A stretch of 64,000 nt of DNA, taken from the NCBI RefSeq assembly GCF_900114255.1, contig NZ_FOSL01000014.1, positions 42,818 to 106,817 of the forward strand, written 5' to 3'. This DNA is from Neomesorhizobium albiziae. GTDB lineage: Bacteria > Pseudomonadota > Alphaproteobacteria > Rhizobiales > Rhizobiaceae. The first letter of the stretch is position 1. Each line of letters starts with the position of its first letter. Of the stretch, positions 50,229-60,215 are shown piece by piece. A model generated the notes under the pieces. It ran no database searches, was not told the origin of the DNA, and saw nothing but the letters and a program-made list of their open reading frames with translations. Position numbers and translations under genes: made by a program.

Positions 50229-51347
50229 TCAGTGTGTCTCCTGATCTTTTAAATGATAACTCGTGCTCCGGCCCCCTGCGGGGTCCCGCTGCAAAATCCC
50301 ATGCTCAACCAAATCCGTGATGTCGCGCAGCGCTGTATCCGGTGAACACTTTTCTATGATCGCGTATTTCGAGGAGGTGAGCTTTCCTTCGAACCCATCA
50401 AGGAGACGATTGATCATGTCGCGCTGGCGGTCGTTGAATGTCTCGCCGGCATGCCGCTTCCAGAACTCGGCTTTGAAGAGCACGTCGGCCAGGGTTTGTT
50501 CCGCGCCTTCTATGGCTCGGTCGAGACACTGCAGGAACCATTCCAACCATGGCGTGACATCGAGGTCTGGGGCTTTCTGCGTCCTTTCCAAGATGTCGTA
50601 GTAGCCCTTGCGATCCAGGCGGATTTGCGCCGACATGCTGTAGAAACGCTGCGGGCTGTCCTCGGATCGGGCCAAGGCCATGTCGGCGATGGCGCGGGCG
50701 ACACGGCCGTTACCGTCATCGAAAGGATGGATGGTGACGAACCAGAGATGAGCGAGGCCCGCCTTGAGGACCGGATCGATGTCTTCGCAGTCATTGAACC
50801 ATTCGAGGAAGGCGCTCATCTCATGGCCAAGGCGGTCGGCGGCTGGCGCCTCGTAGTGAATGCGCTCCTTGCCGAACGCACCTGAAACGACCTGCATGGG
50901 GCCTGTCCTGTCATCGCGCCAGGCGCCCACGACGATGCGGGTCATGCCGCTGCGGCCGGTCGGAAACAACGCGGCGTGCCAGCTAAATAATCGCTCGTCG
51001 GTCAGCGGCGCACGGAACTTCTGCGTGGCATCGAGCATCATCTCGACAACCCCTTCGACATGGCGGTCTGCGGGGAGCACCGCTCCGGCCTCAATGCCAA
51101 GGCGGCGGGCAATCGAGGACCGGACCTGTTCGCGATCCAGGATTTCACCTTCGATCTCGCTGGATTTGAGAACGTCTTCCGTCAGGGTTTTCAGGATAGC
51201 TTCTTGCCGCAGCGGGAAACCCAAGGCCTGCATCTGGCCAAAGAGCCGACCCTGCCGGTGCCGGACGGCTGGGAGCAGCCGGGAGAGCTTTTCAGGCTTC
51301 CACGTGAACGTCGGCCATTCGGGCAACTGGTGAATGTACTTTACCAT
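50229..51347 (-). CDS. Fic-family protein (probable AMP transferase) with N-terminal inhibitory motif
   Basis: A 372-residue Fic protein with an N-terminal DUF4172-type domain. The inhibitory helix motif SSEIEG (62-67, fits [S/T]xxxE[G/N]) marks the intramolecular, class II type. The catalytic loop HPFDDGNGRVAR (His207) is intact, and a C-terminal winged-helix-like segment lies at about 310-365. It probably transfers AMP from ATP to a target protein and is autoinhibited by Glu66. The Shine-Dalgarno lies inside a 10-bp inverted repeat touching the start codon. The neighbourhood is full of toxin-antitoxin remnants. Confidence 0.92.
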   Translation of the reverse strand: MVKYIHQLPEWPTFTWKPEKLSRLLPAVRHRQGRLFGQMQALGFPLRQEAILKTLTEDVLKSSEIEGEILDREQVRSSIARRLGIEAGAVLPADRHVEGVVEMMLDATQKFRAPLTDERLFSWHAALFPTGRSGMTRIVVGAWRDDRTGPMQVVSGAFGKERIHYEAPAADRLGHEMSAFLEWFNDCEDIDPVLKAGLAHLWFVTIHPFDDGNGRVARAIADMALARSEDSPQRFYSMSAQIRLDRKGYYDILERTQKAPDLDVTPWLEWFLQCLDRAIEGAEQTLADVLFKAEFWKRHAGETFNDRQRDMINRLLDGFEGKLTSSKYAIIEKCSPDTALRDITDLVEHGILQRDPAGGRSTSYHLKDQETH

Positions 51348-51374
51348 AATCTCCGCATCCTCTACGGAGATTAT
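51346..51374 (-). promoter_or_regulatory. Inverted repeat sequestering the fic ribosome binding site
   Basis: ATAATCTCCG (51346-51355) and CGGAGATTAT (51365-51374) are perfect 10-bp arms with a 9-base loop. On the fic mRNA the arm nearer the gene holds the CGGAG Shine-Dalgarno and the first bases of the start codon. It can act as an RNA hairpin blocking translation or as an operator, possibly for Fic's own C-terminal wing. Confidence 0.65.
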
Positions 51375-51394
51375 GCGCCTTATTCACCGCAAGG

Positions 51395-51433
51395 CAAGAC
51401 TAATCGCCGCAGAGAATGCAGCGATTAGTCTTG
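51395..51433. repeat. 13-bp perfect inverted repeat upstream of fic
   Basis: CAAGACTAATCGC (51395-51407) and GCGATTAGTCTTG (51421-51433) are exact complements with a 13-base loop. No U-run follows on either strand, so a simple terminator is unlikely. It coincides with the point where VapC-like sequence has been lost. Confidence 0.6.
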
Positions 51434-51665
51434 ATATTTACCGCATCGCCATTCTTTCGGATGCTCGACCATACAGCGATTTGCATTTCCACACGGTTCG
51501 TTTGGGCGTTCGCTATACCGTCCTCGATCTCGGCCGCGGTGATGACGGATAGCCAAAGATCGGTCGACCGTTCGATGATCCAGTTAACTAGCTCCTCGTC
51601 AGCAGGGTGTCCGCCGTTTCGAACGGCGCAAGCAGGCTGACTACATTCGTGTCCAGGAGATACAA
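51400..51665 (-). pseudogene. vapC-type PIN toxin, frameshifted and truncated
   Basis: Directly after the antitoxin stop, TTG 51665 begins YLLDTNVVSLLAPFETADTLL, the PIN-domain start with its first acidic residue. It reaches a stop at 51590. One frame over, similarity resumes: DEELVNWIIERSTDLWLSVITAAEIEDGIANA, the conserved second PIN segment. The C-terminal third with the remaining acidic residues is missing; the tail to 51400 is unrelated. The toxin must be inactive. Confidence 0.75.
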
Positions 51666-51667
51666 TG

Positions 51668-51919
51668 TCAGAACGTCGGATTGCGCAGCACCCGCGCGGG
51701 CTTTCGCCTCCGGACTGACAGATCGCCGCCTTCAAGCGGGGAATTCGTCAGCAGCCAGCCGAGCGACGGCACCCTCGAAAGGCGCTCGTAATCGCTGTAG
51801 CTGATGATGACGGCTTCCTTCTTACCGTGACGGGTGACGACAGTTGGCTCCCCCGCTACGGCTTCGTCGACGACATGGGAAAACTGTGCCTTCGCGTCCT
51901 TTAACTGGATCTCTTTCAT
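51668..51919 (-). CDS. Phd/YefM-family antitoxin
   Basis: An 83-residue antitoxin with the Phd/YefM N-terminal pattern LKDAKAQFSHVVDEAVAGEP, TRHGKKEAVIISYSDYERL, and a C-terminal toxin-neutralising tail. ATG 51919 is preceded by GGGAGGTTCCGCG. Its stop overlaps the start region of the broken vapC-like gene, so it is the intact half of a dead toxin-antitoxin pair. It may still bind its own promoter. Confidence 0.85.
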   Translation of the reverse strand: MKEIQLKDAKAQFSHVVDEAVAGEPTVVTRHGKKEAVIISYSDYERLSRVPSLGWLLTNSPLEGGDLSVRRRKPARVLRNPTF

Positions 51920-52268
51920 CGCGGAACCTCCCGGTGACCAAAGTAGTCATATGATCCATTGGACAGGCATCGACAAGAGACGGGCGATTGGGGAAGAACA
52001 ATCTTGGAAGGGGGCTCAGCGGATTAAAGAGGGCTCAACACTTGCATAACGCCTACACAAGTAAGTTTACAATTATTCCCTCCGCCGCACTATTTCCTTG
52101 CAGTCGCCAGGCGAGAATCAAGGCTGAAAGAAGTGCAGGTTTTGCACGGCGGGCAGCATGGAACGTCAGGGAAATGATCGGCATTTACGACTCAGACGGC
52201 AACGAGAAGCTGCGCGTTCCTGTCGCCCTGGTGCAGCCGTTTGTCCTGAAGCCCCATCGCTTCCTTCC
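51920..52268. other. Intergenic region, no gene recognised
   Basis: About 350 bases holding the promoter side of the antitoxin gene and the downstream side of mazF. The plus-strand frame at 51988-52281 lacks a ribosome binding site and family features. Confidence 0.35.
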
Positions 52269-52589
52269 CTACTCCTCGTAAAGTTCGCGCAGCGTGCGCA
52301 GGGTTTCTGTCAGAACGTCGTCTGGAACCTGCCCTAACCGTTTCACCAGTCTACGCTTATCGAGCGCTCGGGACTGCTCAAGGAGGATAAGGCCGTTGAC
52401 CCCTTGGAACGACACCGACACCCGGAAGCCTGCCGGGCGGCTTCCCGAGGTCATGGGCGCAACGATGACCGTGCGCAGATGCTCGTGGATCTCGGGCGGC
52501 GATATGATGAGACAAGGCCGTGTCCTCTGGATCTCGCTGCCGACCGTGGGATCCAGCGCGGCGAGCCAGACATCACCACGCTTCACCAT
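52269..52589 (-). CDS. mazF: MazF/PemK-family endoribonuclease toxin
   Basis: A 106-residue PemK/MazF toxin: GDVWLAALDPTVGSEIQRTRPCLIIS (with the catalytic-type Arg), VIVAPMTSG and the late SRALDKRRLVKRLG. It cleaves single-stranded mRNA when freed from its antitoxin. The start overlaps the antitoxin stop by seven bases, as usual for such pairs. All family segments are intact. Confidence 0.9.
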   Translation of the reverse strand: MVKRGDVWLAALDPTVGSEIQRTRPCLIISPPEIHEHLRTVIVAPMTSGSRPAGFRVSVSFQGVNGLILLEQSRALDKRRLVKRLGQVPDDVLTETLRTLRELYEE

Positions 52590-52837
52590 GTGAGCTTGGC
52601 ATCCTCGTCATTGCCGAACTCGGGCCATGCAAGTCCGTCATCTGCGTCGGCGGCGAGACGCTGCGCATCCTCGGCCCAGCCCTTGCGGGCGGGTCCGGCA
52701 ACACGCTCAATGATGATCCGGCCCTCTTCGATGCGAAGCTCAACACTATCGCCCGCTTGCGCGCCGAGTTCGGAAAGCAACGGCTTGGGGATGATGACCC
52801 CTGCGGAATTTCCGAATTTCTTGACTGCGCTCAACAT
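52583..52837 (-). CDS. mazE: MazE-like AbrB-family antitoxin
   Basis: An 84-residue protein with an N-terminal SpoVT/AbrB DNA-binding swapped hairpin (VKKFGNSAGVIIPKPLLSEL, VELRIEEGRIIIER) and an acidic C-terminal tail (LAWPEFGNDEDAKLTW) for toxin neutralisation. ATG 52837 has AAGGAGA upstream; the frame's upstream extension is ignored. It should autorepress mazEF. Confidence 0.9.
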   Translation of the reverse strand: MLSAVKKFGNSAGVIIPKPLLSELGAQAGDSVELRIEEGRIIIERVAGPARKGWAEDAQRLAADADDGLAWPEFGNDEDAKLTW

Positions 52838-52911
52838 TGCCGTCTCCTTGATCTGACAACCCATATAGCAGCGCATCACGACCGTTACAACAATGTTAGT
52901 ACGTTTATGCG

Positions 52912-53208
52912 ATGCCCAGGCCCAGAGCACGCGCAGAAACCAATTCCATTCTATGGAGTTGGAGGGATGGGCTGAGAAGGCGGGCCATAGAAAATATTCT
53001 GGTTTTGGTTGTCGAGGACGATGCTCTAATCCAGTTGGAGTTAGAAGCCGCCCTGTACGATGGCGGCTTCTCGACAGACACCCAAAGCAGCGAGGAAGCG
53101 GCGATCGGCAAACTGGAAGCCACTCCCGATTTTCGAGCTCTCATTACCGACGTCAACCTCATGAACGTTGGCGATTTCATCGCAGAGCCATTGATCATCA
53201 ACAATTGA
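52912..53208 (+). pseudogene. Truncated response-regulator receiver domain
   Basis: From about 52990 the plus strand encodes ILVLVVEDDALIQLELEAAL then ALITDVNL, the first two thirds of a receiver domain with acidic pair and phospho-acceptor Asp. After DVNL the sequence departs from the family (MNVGDFIAEPLIINN) and stops, so the conserved Thr/Ser and Lys segments are missing. Residues before ILVL are unlike a native N-terminus. It is probably a gene fragment. Confidence 0.6.
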
Positions 53209-53544
53209 GCGTGAGCGCTGCCCGCGGTGACACTGTATGCATGCGCGCCATTGCTCGCGTACGAACAAAGCTCAATGCCTACTTCGCTTCCCGCCTGCTC
53301 TGGCCGACAATCGGAGTTGGCGGGCGCTAGGGCGACTTGCCTCGAGGGGTTTTACTCAGCCCAGAGCAAGGCAGTAGCGCGCCTGGAATCGCATGTGAAA
53401 TCGCACCGAACAGTGACCACACGTCGACCAGGATTTATCGCCTTGATTTCATTGCGAAAATGAGTGTTGACCAAGGAATCTCAGAAGGCGGCAATCGCGA
53501 CCCTTCGAAAATCCCGGAAAGAACAGTGCATCTTCACACCTCGC
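53209..53544. other. Intergenic region, no gene recognised
   Basis: About 335 bases at the right edge of the decayed stretch. Overlapping short frames were seen, none with a ribosome binding site or a family pattern. Confidence 0.35.
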
Positions 53545-53721
53545 CTAGCCACCCTGTGCCGCGAGCCGTGGCGTGACGCCAGCGACTTCCTCGCAGAGTT
53601 CGACATGCCTCGCCAGCGCCTGATTCGATAGGACAGCACTGATGGTGGAGATGTCACGGCCCTGATATCTCGGCATCTGCTGAATTTCCTTTAACCTTTC
53701 CAGAAGTGCGAGTCGGGTCAT
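53545..53721 (-). CDS. Small hypothetical protein (58 residues)
   Basis: A 58-residue protein beginning MTRLALLERLKEIQQMPRY and ending PRLAAQGG. AGGAGGAG lies 6-12 bases before ATG 53721, strong evidence for translation. It is probably helical. It is 166 bases downstream of minE on the same strand, so it may be at the end of the min transcript or independent. The longer open frame reading into this gene from 54081 is not used. Function unknown. Confidence 0.6.
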   Translation of the reverse strand: MTRLALLERLKEIQQMPRYQGRDISTISAVLSNQALARHVELCEEVAGVTPRLAAQGG

Positions 53722-53887
53722 TGTGCTCCTCCTTTGCTGATCGGACACGGTCGCTTGGAGCATCGGGGTAACGAGGGTTCCTGAGCCAAAATGACTGAGC
53801 GGTTTCAAATCCTTTGCCCGATGCGAAATGGCAAATCGTTTCCTTGCCCGTCCTGGGTCGACCAGAGACCGGACACAATCACGGCGA

Positions 53888-54151
53888 TCATGCCGCCTTT
53901 TTTGTCGTTTCAAATGGAATCTCGATATCAACAGCCAGGGTCGAGACCTGCGCGCCGCGTTCCATCTTGACGCTGACTTTGTCGCCATCGACCTGGATGT
54001 GCTTGGCGATAACCGCAAGGATTTCGTCACGCAGCTTGTTGACCAGATCGGAGTCGCCGAAGGAGGCTCGTTCATGAGCAAGAAGTACCTGCAGGCGTTC
54101 GCGGGCGGAGGGAGCTGATGGAGACCGGAAAAAGGAGCGGAAAAGGTTCAT
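53888..54151 (-). CDS. minE: Cell division topological specificity factor MinE
   Basis: An 87-residue MinE: membrane-targeting start MNLFRSFF, the MinD-contact segment [16 protein letters not shown], and the C-terminal dimerisation/topological domain ([25 protein letters not shown]). It stimulates MinD ATPase and drives Min oscillation so that MinC is lowest at midcell. Its start overlaps the minD stop by four bases (ATGA). Confidence 0.95.
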   Translation of the reverse strand: MNLFRSFFRSPSAPSARERLQVLLAHERASFGDSDLVNKLRDEILAVIAKHIQVDGDKVSVKMERGAQVSTLAVDIEIPFETTKKAA

Positions 54152-54963
54152 GCCGCTTTCCTCCCGAAGATTTTGCCGAAGAAGCCCCGCTTTTCGCCTG
54201 GAACCGTGACCGGCAGCGTTTCACCTTTGAGACGGCGCGCCGCATCGAAATAGGCCATCGCTGGCACGCTTTTCCCATCCGCCAAGGTGATAGGGGATCC
54301 CAAATTGGATGCACGCAGCACGTCCATGCTTTCCGGTATGATGCCAAGCAACGGGATTGAAAGAATCTCCAGCACGTCGTCCACTTTCAGCATGTCGCCG
54401 CGCTGGGCACGGACAGGGTCGTAGCGGGTGAGAAGCAGGTGCTTCTCCATCCGCTCGCCGCTTTCGGCCTTGAGTGTCTTAGAATCGAGCAGACCAATGA
54501 TGCGGTCGGAATCGCGGACCGAGGAGACCTCCGGGTTGGTCACAACGATGGCGATGTCGGCATGGCGCATGGCCAGCGTTGCGCCGCGTTCGATGCCGGC
54601 GGGGCTGTCGCAGATAACCCAGTCGAAAGCTTTCTTCAGCGCCGAGATGACCATCTCAACACCTTCCGACGTCAGGTTGTCCTTGTCGCGGGTCTGCGAA
54701 GCCGGCAGCAGATACAGCGTCTCCAGTCGCTTGTCGCGGATCAGCGCCTGGGTCAGCTTGGCTTCCCCCTGGATGACGTTGACGAGATCGTAGACCACCC
54801 TTCTTTCGGCCCCCATGATCAGGTCGAGATTGCGAAGGCCGACGTCGAAATCCACGACCACGACCTTGTCGCCGTTTTGCGCAAGGGCGGCGCCAAGTGC
54901 GGCCGAAGACGTGGTCTTGCCGACACCGCCCTTGCCAGATGTGACCACGATAACTTTGCCCAT
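54148..54963 (-). CDS. minD: Septum site-determining ATPase MinD
   Basis: A 271-residue deviant Walker ATPase: GKGGVGKTT at about 10-18 with the signature Lys, [28 protein letters not shown], and a C-terminal amphipathic membrane-targeting helix rich in Lys/Phe ([14 protein letters not shown]). It recruits MinC and MinE to the membrane. ATG 54963 ([11 protein letters not shown]) is the family start and has a GGAGAGGGT ribosome binding site. Confidence 0.96.
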   Translation of the reverse strand: MGKVIVVTSGKGGVGKTTSSAALGAALAQNGDKVVVVDFDVGLRNLDLIMGAERRVVYDLVNVIQGEAKLTQALIRDKRLETLYLLPASQTRDKDNLTSEGVEMVISALKKAFDWVICDSPAGIERGATLAMRHADIAIVVTNPEVSSVRDSDRIIGLLDSKTLKAESGERMEKHLLLTRYDPVRAQRGDMLKVDDVLEILSIPLLGIIPESMDVLRASNLGSPITLADGKSVPAMAYFDAARRLKGETLPVTVPGEKRGFFGKIFGRKAA

Positions 54964-54998
54964 TGACCCTCTCCTGTTGTGTTGCAAGCGCCTTCGGC

Positions 54999-55730
54999 TC
55001 AGCCGATTATTCCAGTTTTGATCGCTTCGCCTTCTAGCCAGACCTGGACGGACCGCCCGCGTAGCTCCTCCATGTCCTCAGCCGTCTTGTAGAAGCCATC
55101 GATGGCGATCAGCTCAGCTTCGAGCTTGCGGCAGAAGATGCGCGCAGACGCGTTGCCAGTCGTGCCTGCCATCGCCCGTCCCCGCAGCGTGCCATAGATG
55201 TGAATCGATCCGCCTGCGACGATCTCGGCACCCGATGCCACCGATCCGACGACGGTCACATCGCCTTCAGGAAACACGAGCGACTGGCCCGAGCGCACCG
55301 GCTGGGTAAGGACGATTGAGGGTGTGATCCTGCCTGTCGGCGGCCCGGAAAGCGCAATGTTTTCGCTGGCGCCGACCTTCTTTGCCTGCTCCGAGATCGG
55401 GGCTTCTACGTCTGGCGCCTCTCGCCCGTCGGTCATCCCGGGCGGCAGGTCCAGGCCCAGCAATGAAGGTTTTGCACCTTCGATGCCCATAATCCGTACG
55501 TTGCGTGTTCCCAATCGATCGACGAGGTCACGAAGCTGCGTACGGTCAATATCGAGGCCCTCGACATCGAGCACAACGGGGCGGCGAAGGAAAAATCCTG
55601 CTGAACGTGCGGCGAGGTCGTCGAGCCGCACCAGCCAATCCTCGAAGGGCAACTCCGGGGTCAGTGCGAGCGTCAGGAAGGAGCGCCCCTTGAGGCGTAT
55701 CGGCCGGGGTTGAGTTAACACGTCAGTCAT
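54999..55730 (-). CDS. minC: Septum site-determining protein MinC
   Basis: A 243-residue FtsZ-assembly inhibitor: N-terminal domain with LALTPELPFEDWLVRLDDLAA, and a C-terminal beta-helix (about 130-243) with VRSGQSLVFPEGDVTVVGSV and the MinD-binding RGRAMAG turn. It blocks Z-rings away from midcell. ATG 55730 (MTDVLTQP) is chosen; the upstream frame is AT-rich promoter DNA. First gene of minCDE, 35 bases before minD. Confidence 0.93.
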   Translation of the reverse strand: MTDVLTQPRPIRLKGRSFLTLALTPELPFEDWLVRLDDLAARSAGFFLRRPVVLDVEGLDIDRTQLRDLVDRLGTRNVRIMGIEGAKPSLLGLDLPPGMTDGREAPDVEAPISEQAKKVGASENIALSGPPTGRITPSIVLTQPVRSGQSLVFPEGDVTVVGSVASGAEIVAGGSIHIYGTLRGRAMAGTTGNASARIFCRKLEAELIAIDGFYKTAEDMEELRGRSVQVWLEGEAIKTGIIG

Positions 55731-55836
55731 CTTGGTAAATTTTCGGTTGCTTCGGTGTATCGGGGAAATGGTTAATGAAAGGTTAATTTCCGGACCCAGC
55801 GAGTGGTAAAGTCTCTTAAGGCCCGGCTGTTTTAGT

Positions 55837-56148
55837 GTGCGCAATGCGACATTCCTGCGGCGCGCGTTGCAAGGGCGCGGCCTCACGCGTGCGAACGGCG
55901 TGTGCAACTTCAACCTGCCGATGATCCGCCAGGCCGTGGCAGAGATCGGTGCACCGATCGCGAGCGTTCAGGTCGACTACCATCCGTTCCTGTTGCAGAT
56001 GCAAGCTGTGAGGCGAACGACATCTTTCGAGAAGCGATGCCGCATTTGCGCGCGCCCGGATTGCGCCCACCGCTCCTTCCCGCCGCTTACGCACAGGATT
56101 TCCGTCGTCCGGTACCGCCGCGATGCCGTGCCTTATCAAATCACCTGA
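55837..56148 (+). pseudogene. In-frame chimera of aldo/keto reductase and ScfR-type regulator fragments
   Basis: An open frame from GTG 55837 encodes, first, an internal aldo/keto reductase piece (GVCNFNLPMIRQAVAEIGAP then QVDYHPFL; family: GVSNFN...VEYHPFL). After about residue 60 it encodes the C-terminal Cys-rich tail of a short-chain acyl regulator (DUF2083/ScfR-like: CRICARPDCAHRSFPPL ... VPYQI). Both parents are incomplete. The join is in frame, so a 103-residue product could be made, but decay is more likely. Confidence 0.5.
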
Positions 56149-56324
56149 CCGCCCCCGGCCACGACGAACCACGACCAAGTCCGGGACCCACGCATGCCCG
56201 TTCGGCCATCATACGCTGACGCGACGGAACAGCATCGCGATCGCTAATAGATGCTAGTAGTGGTTTGAATTTCACTTCGCGGATCATCTGACTCAAAATC
56301 CCGCACATTCTGGGAGGAGAGACT

Positions 56325-58668
<2,344 letters not shown>

Positions 58669-58727
58669 CATTGACGTGCAGCCCGGCATCCATCAATCGC
58701 CGCGGCCGCCTTTGACGGCAGCCACGG

Positions 58728-59606
58728 TCATGCTTCGACCGGCTGGACGGCGCTGCTGTTGCGTTGCATCGCCCCGCGCAGGAATTCGACCAGCGTGTGG
58801 ACCACCTGAGCAGACACCCGCTCCTCACCGAGCATGGTGATCTCGGTGTAGGGCAGGATTGGCAGGCATTCCGGGGCGGAAAGCGACACCAGGCCGGACC
58901 GCGCGAACGAACGCCCGAGGACGGTAATCCCCAGACCGCATTCGACGGCAGCCTGGACGCCCATGATGCTTTCAGCCGTGCAGGTGATGCGGAAGGCACG
59001 GCCGCTCTTGTTGAGCGTGTCCATCGCGACAGCGCGGTAGACGCATGGCGGCGGCAGGAGCACCAAAGGCAGGGCGTCGCCGGCTTCAAAACTGAAATTT
59101 TCGCCGGCGATCCAACACAGTGGCTCGCGCCAGATGACCCGACCCCGCTGCGCCTCGCCGTCCTTCTTGGCGAAGACAAGATCGATCTCGCCGGCATCGA
59201 ATGCGCGGTTCAATCCGCAGCTCATTCCGGTCTGCACATCGACCTCGAGGCCCGGATGTCTGCGACGAAACTCTTCCAACAGGGCAACCAGGTGATGGGG
59301 GATGAAGTCATCCGCTATGCCGAGGCGAACTCTGGTCTGTGCGTCACGCGGCGCGAACGTCCTGACCGTCGCGTCATTGAAGATCAACATCTGCCGCGCA
59401 TGGTCCAGCATGAGTTCCCCTTCCCGCGTCAGCGACAAAGCCCTGCTGTCTCGCAAGAACAGCTGCCGCTGCACCAGATCCTCGAGCCGCTTCACTCTCT
59501 GGCTGACCGCCGATTGCGTGCGACCGACGATATCGCCCGCGAGCGTGAAGCTGCCGGTATCCGCCACGGCGACGAAGCAGCGCAACAGATCTATTTCGAG
59601 GTTCAT
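58728..59606 (-). CDS. LysR-family transcriptional regulator
   Basis: A 292-residue LysR protein with the N-terminal winged helix LLRCFVAVADTGSFTLAGDIVGRTQSAVSQRVKRLED and a C-terminal periplasmic-binding-fold effector domain (about 90-285). It converges on the TRAP-binding-protein gene, which may be its target, though divergent partners are more usual. ATG 59606 (MNLEIDLLR) is preferred over one three codons earlier. Confidence 0.9.
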   Translation of the reverse strand: MNLEIDLLRCFVAVADTGSFTLAGDIVGRTQSAVSQRVKRLEDLVQRQLFLRDSRALSLTREGELMLDHARQMLIFNDATVRTFAPRDAQTRVRLGIADDFIPHHLVALLEEFRRRHPGLEVDVQTGMSCGLNRAFDAGEIDLVFAKKDGEAQRGRVIWREPLCWIAGENFSFEAGDALPLVLLPPPCVYRAVAMDTLNKSGRAFRITCTAESIMGVQAAVECGLGITVLGRSFARSGLVSLSAPECLPILPYTEITMLGEERVSAQVVHTLVEFLRGAMQRNSSAVQPVEA

Positions 59607-59744
59607 CGCTCCCATTTTTCCCTCCCTGTTTCGACCTGGCCGGTTCCGGCTCGCTCACGATCTGGCGCACACTTCCCGGGCGTAGTCCCCGCCAGAAACC
59701 TTGGCTGTTCGAGTAGGAACCGAGCGAGGCTGCCATCCAGCCGC

Positions 59745-60119
59745 TCAAGCCGCACAAGTGGCTTTGCGGTTGTGCGGCTTCCCGTAGAGGTCGATGTTCG
59801 CATCGCCCCAACCTTTCAGGGCCAGAAGGATAGGTTCCATGCTCCGGCCGAGCGGCGACAGGCTATATTCCACCCGTGGTGGAACCTGGGCGTAGACCTT
59901 GCGTGTGATCAATCCGTCTTCTTCCAGTTCGCGCAACTGGTTTGTCAGCATACGGGGGGTGACGTTGGCGATATGACGACGGATTTCATTGAAGCGCAGT
60001 GTGCCGGACAGCAAGTGAAACAGAACGATCGACTTCCATTTCCCGTCGATCAGACCGATCGCCGCTTCGACCGCGCAGCCGGGCGCACAATCGAAACGGG
60101 AGTGGCGGACTTTGGCCAT
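59745..60119 (-). CDS. HxlR-family winged-helix regulator
   Basis: A 124-residue HxlR protein: the conserved start FDCAPGCAVEAAIGLIDGKWKS with its redox-type Cys pair, and the wing RHIANVTPRMLTNQLRELEEDGLI. HxlR proteins often sense aldehydes, quinones or thiol stress and control an adjacent oxidoreductase. It is divergent from an MDR oxidoreductase gene across a 96-base gap. Confidence 0.92.
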   Translation of the reverse strand: MAKVRHSRFDCAPGCAVEAAIGLIDGKWKSIVLFHLLSGTLRFNEIRRHIANVTPRMLTNQLRELEEDGLITRKVYAQVPPRVEYSLSPLGRSMEPILLALKGWGDANIDLYGKPHNRKATCAA

Positions 60120-60215
60120 CACAGTATCCTTTTCGACACTATAGGCGGTTATTGTGCGTATTGATTGGCCCGTAGTATACACTCACGTTATGCTCTGGAC
60201 AACAGGAGCAGAACG

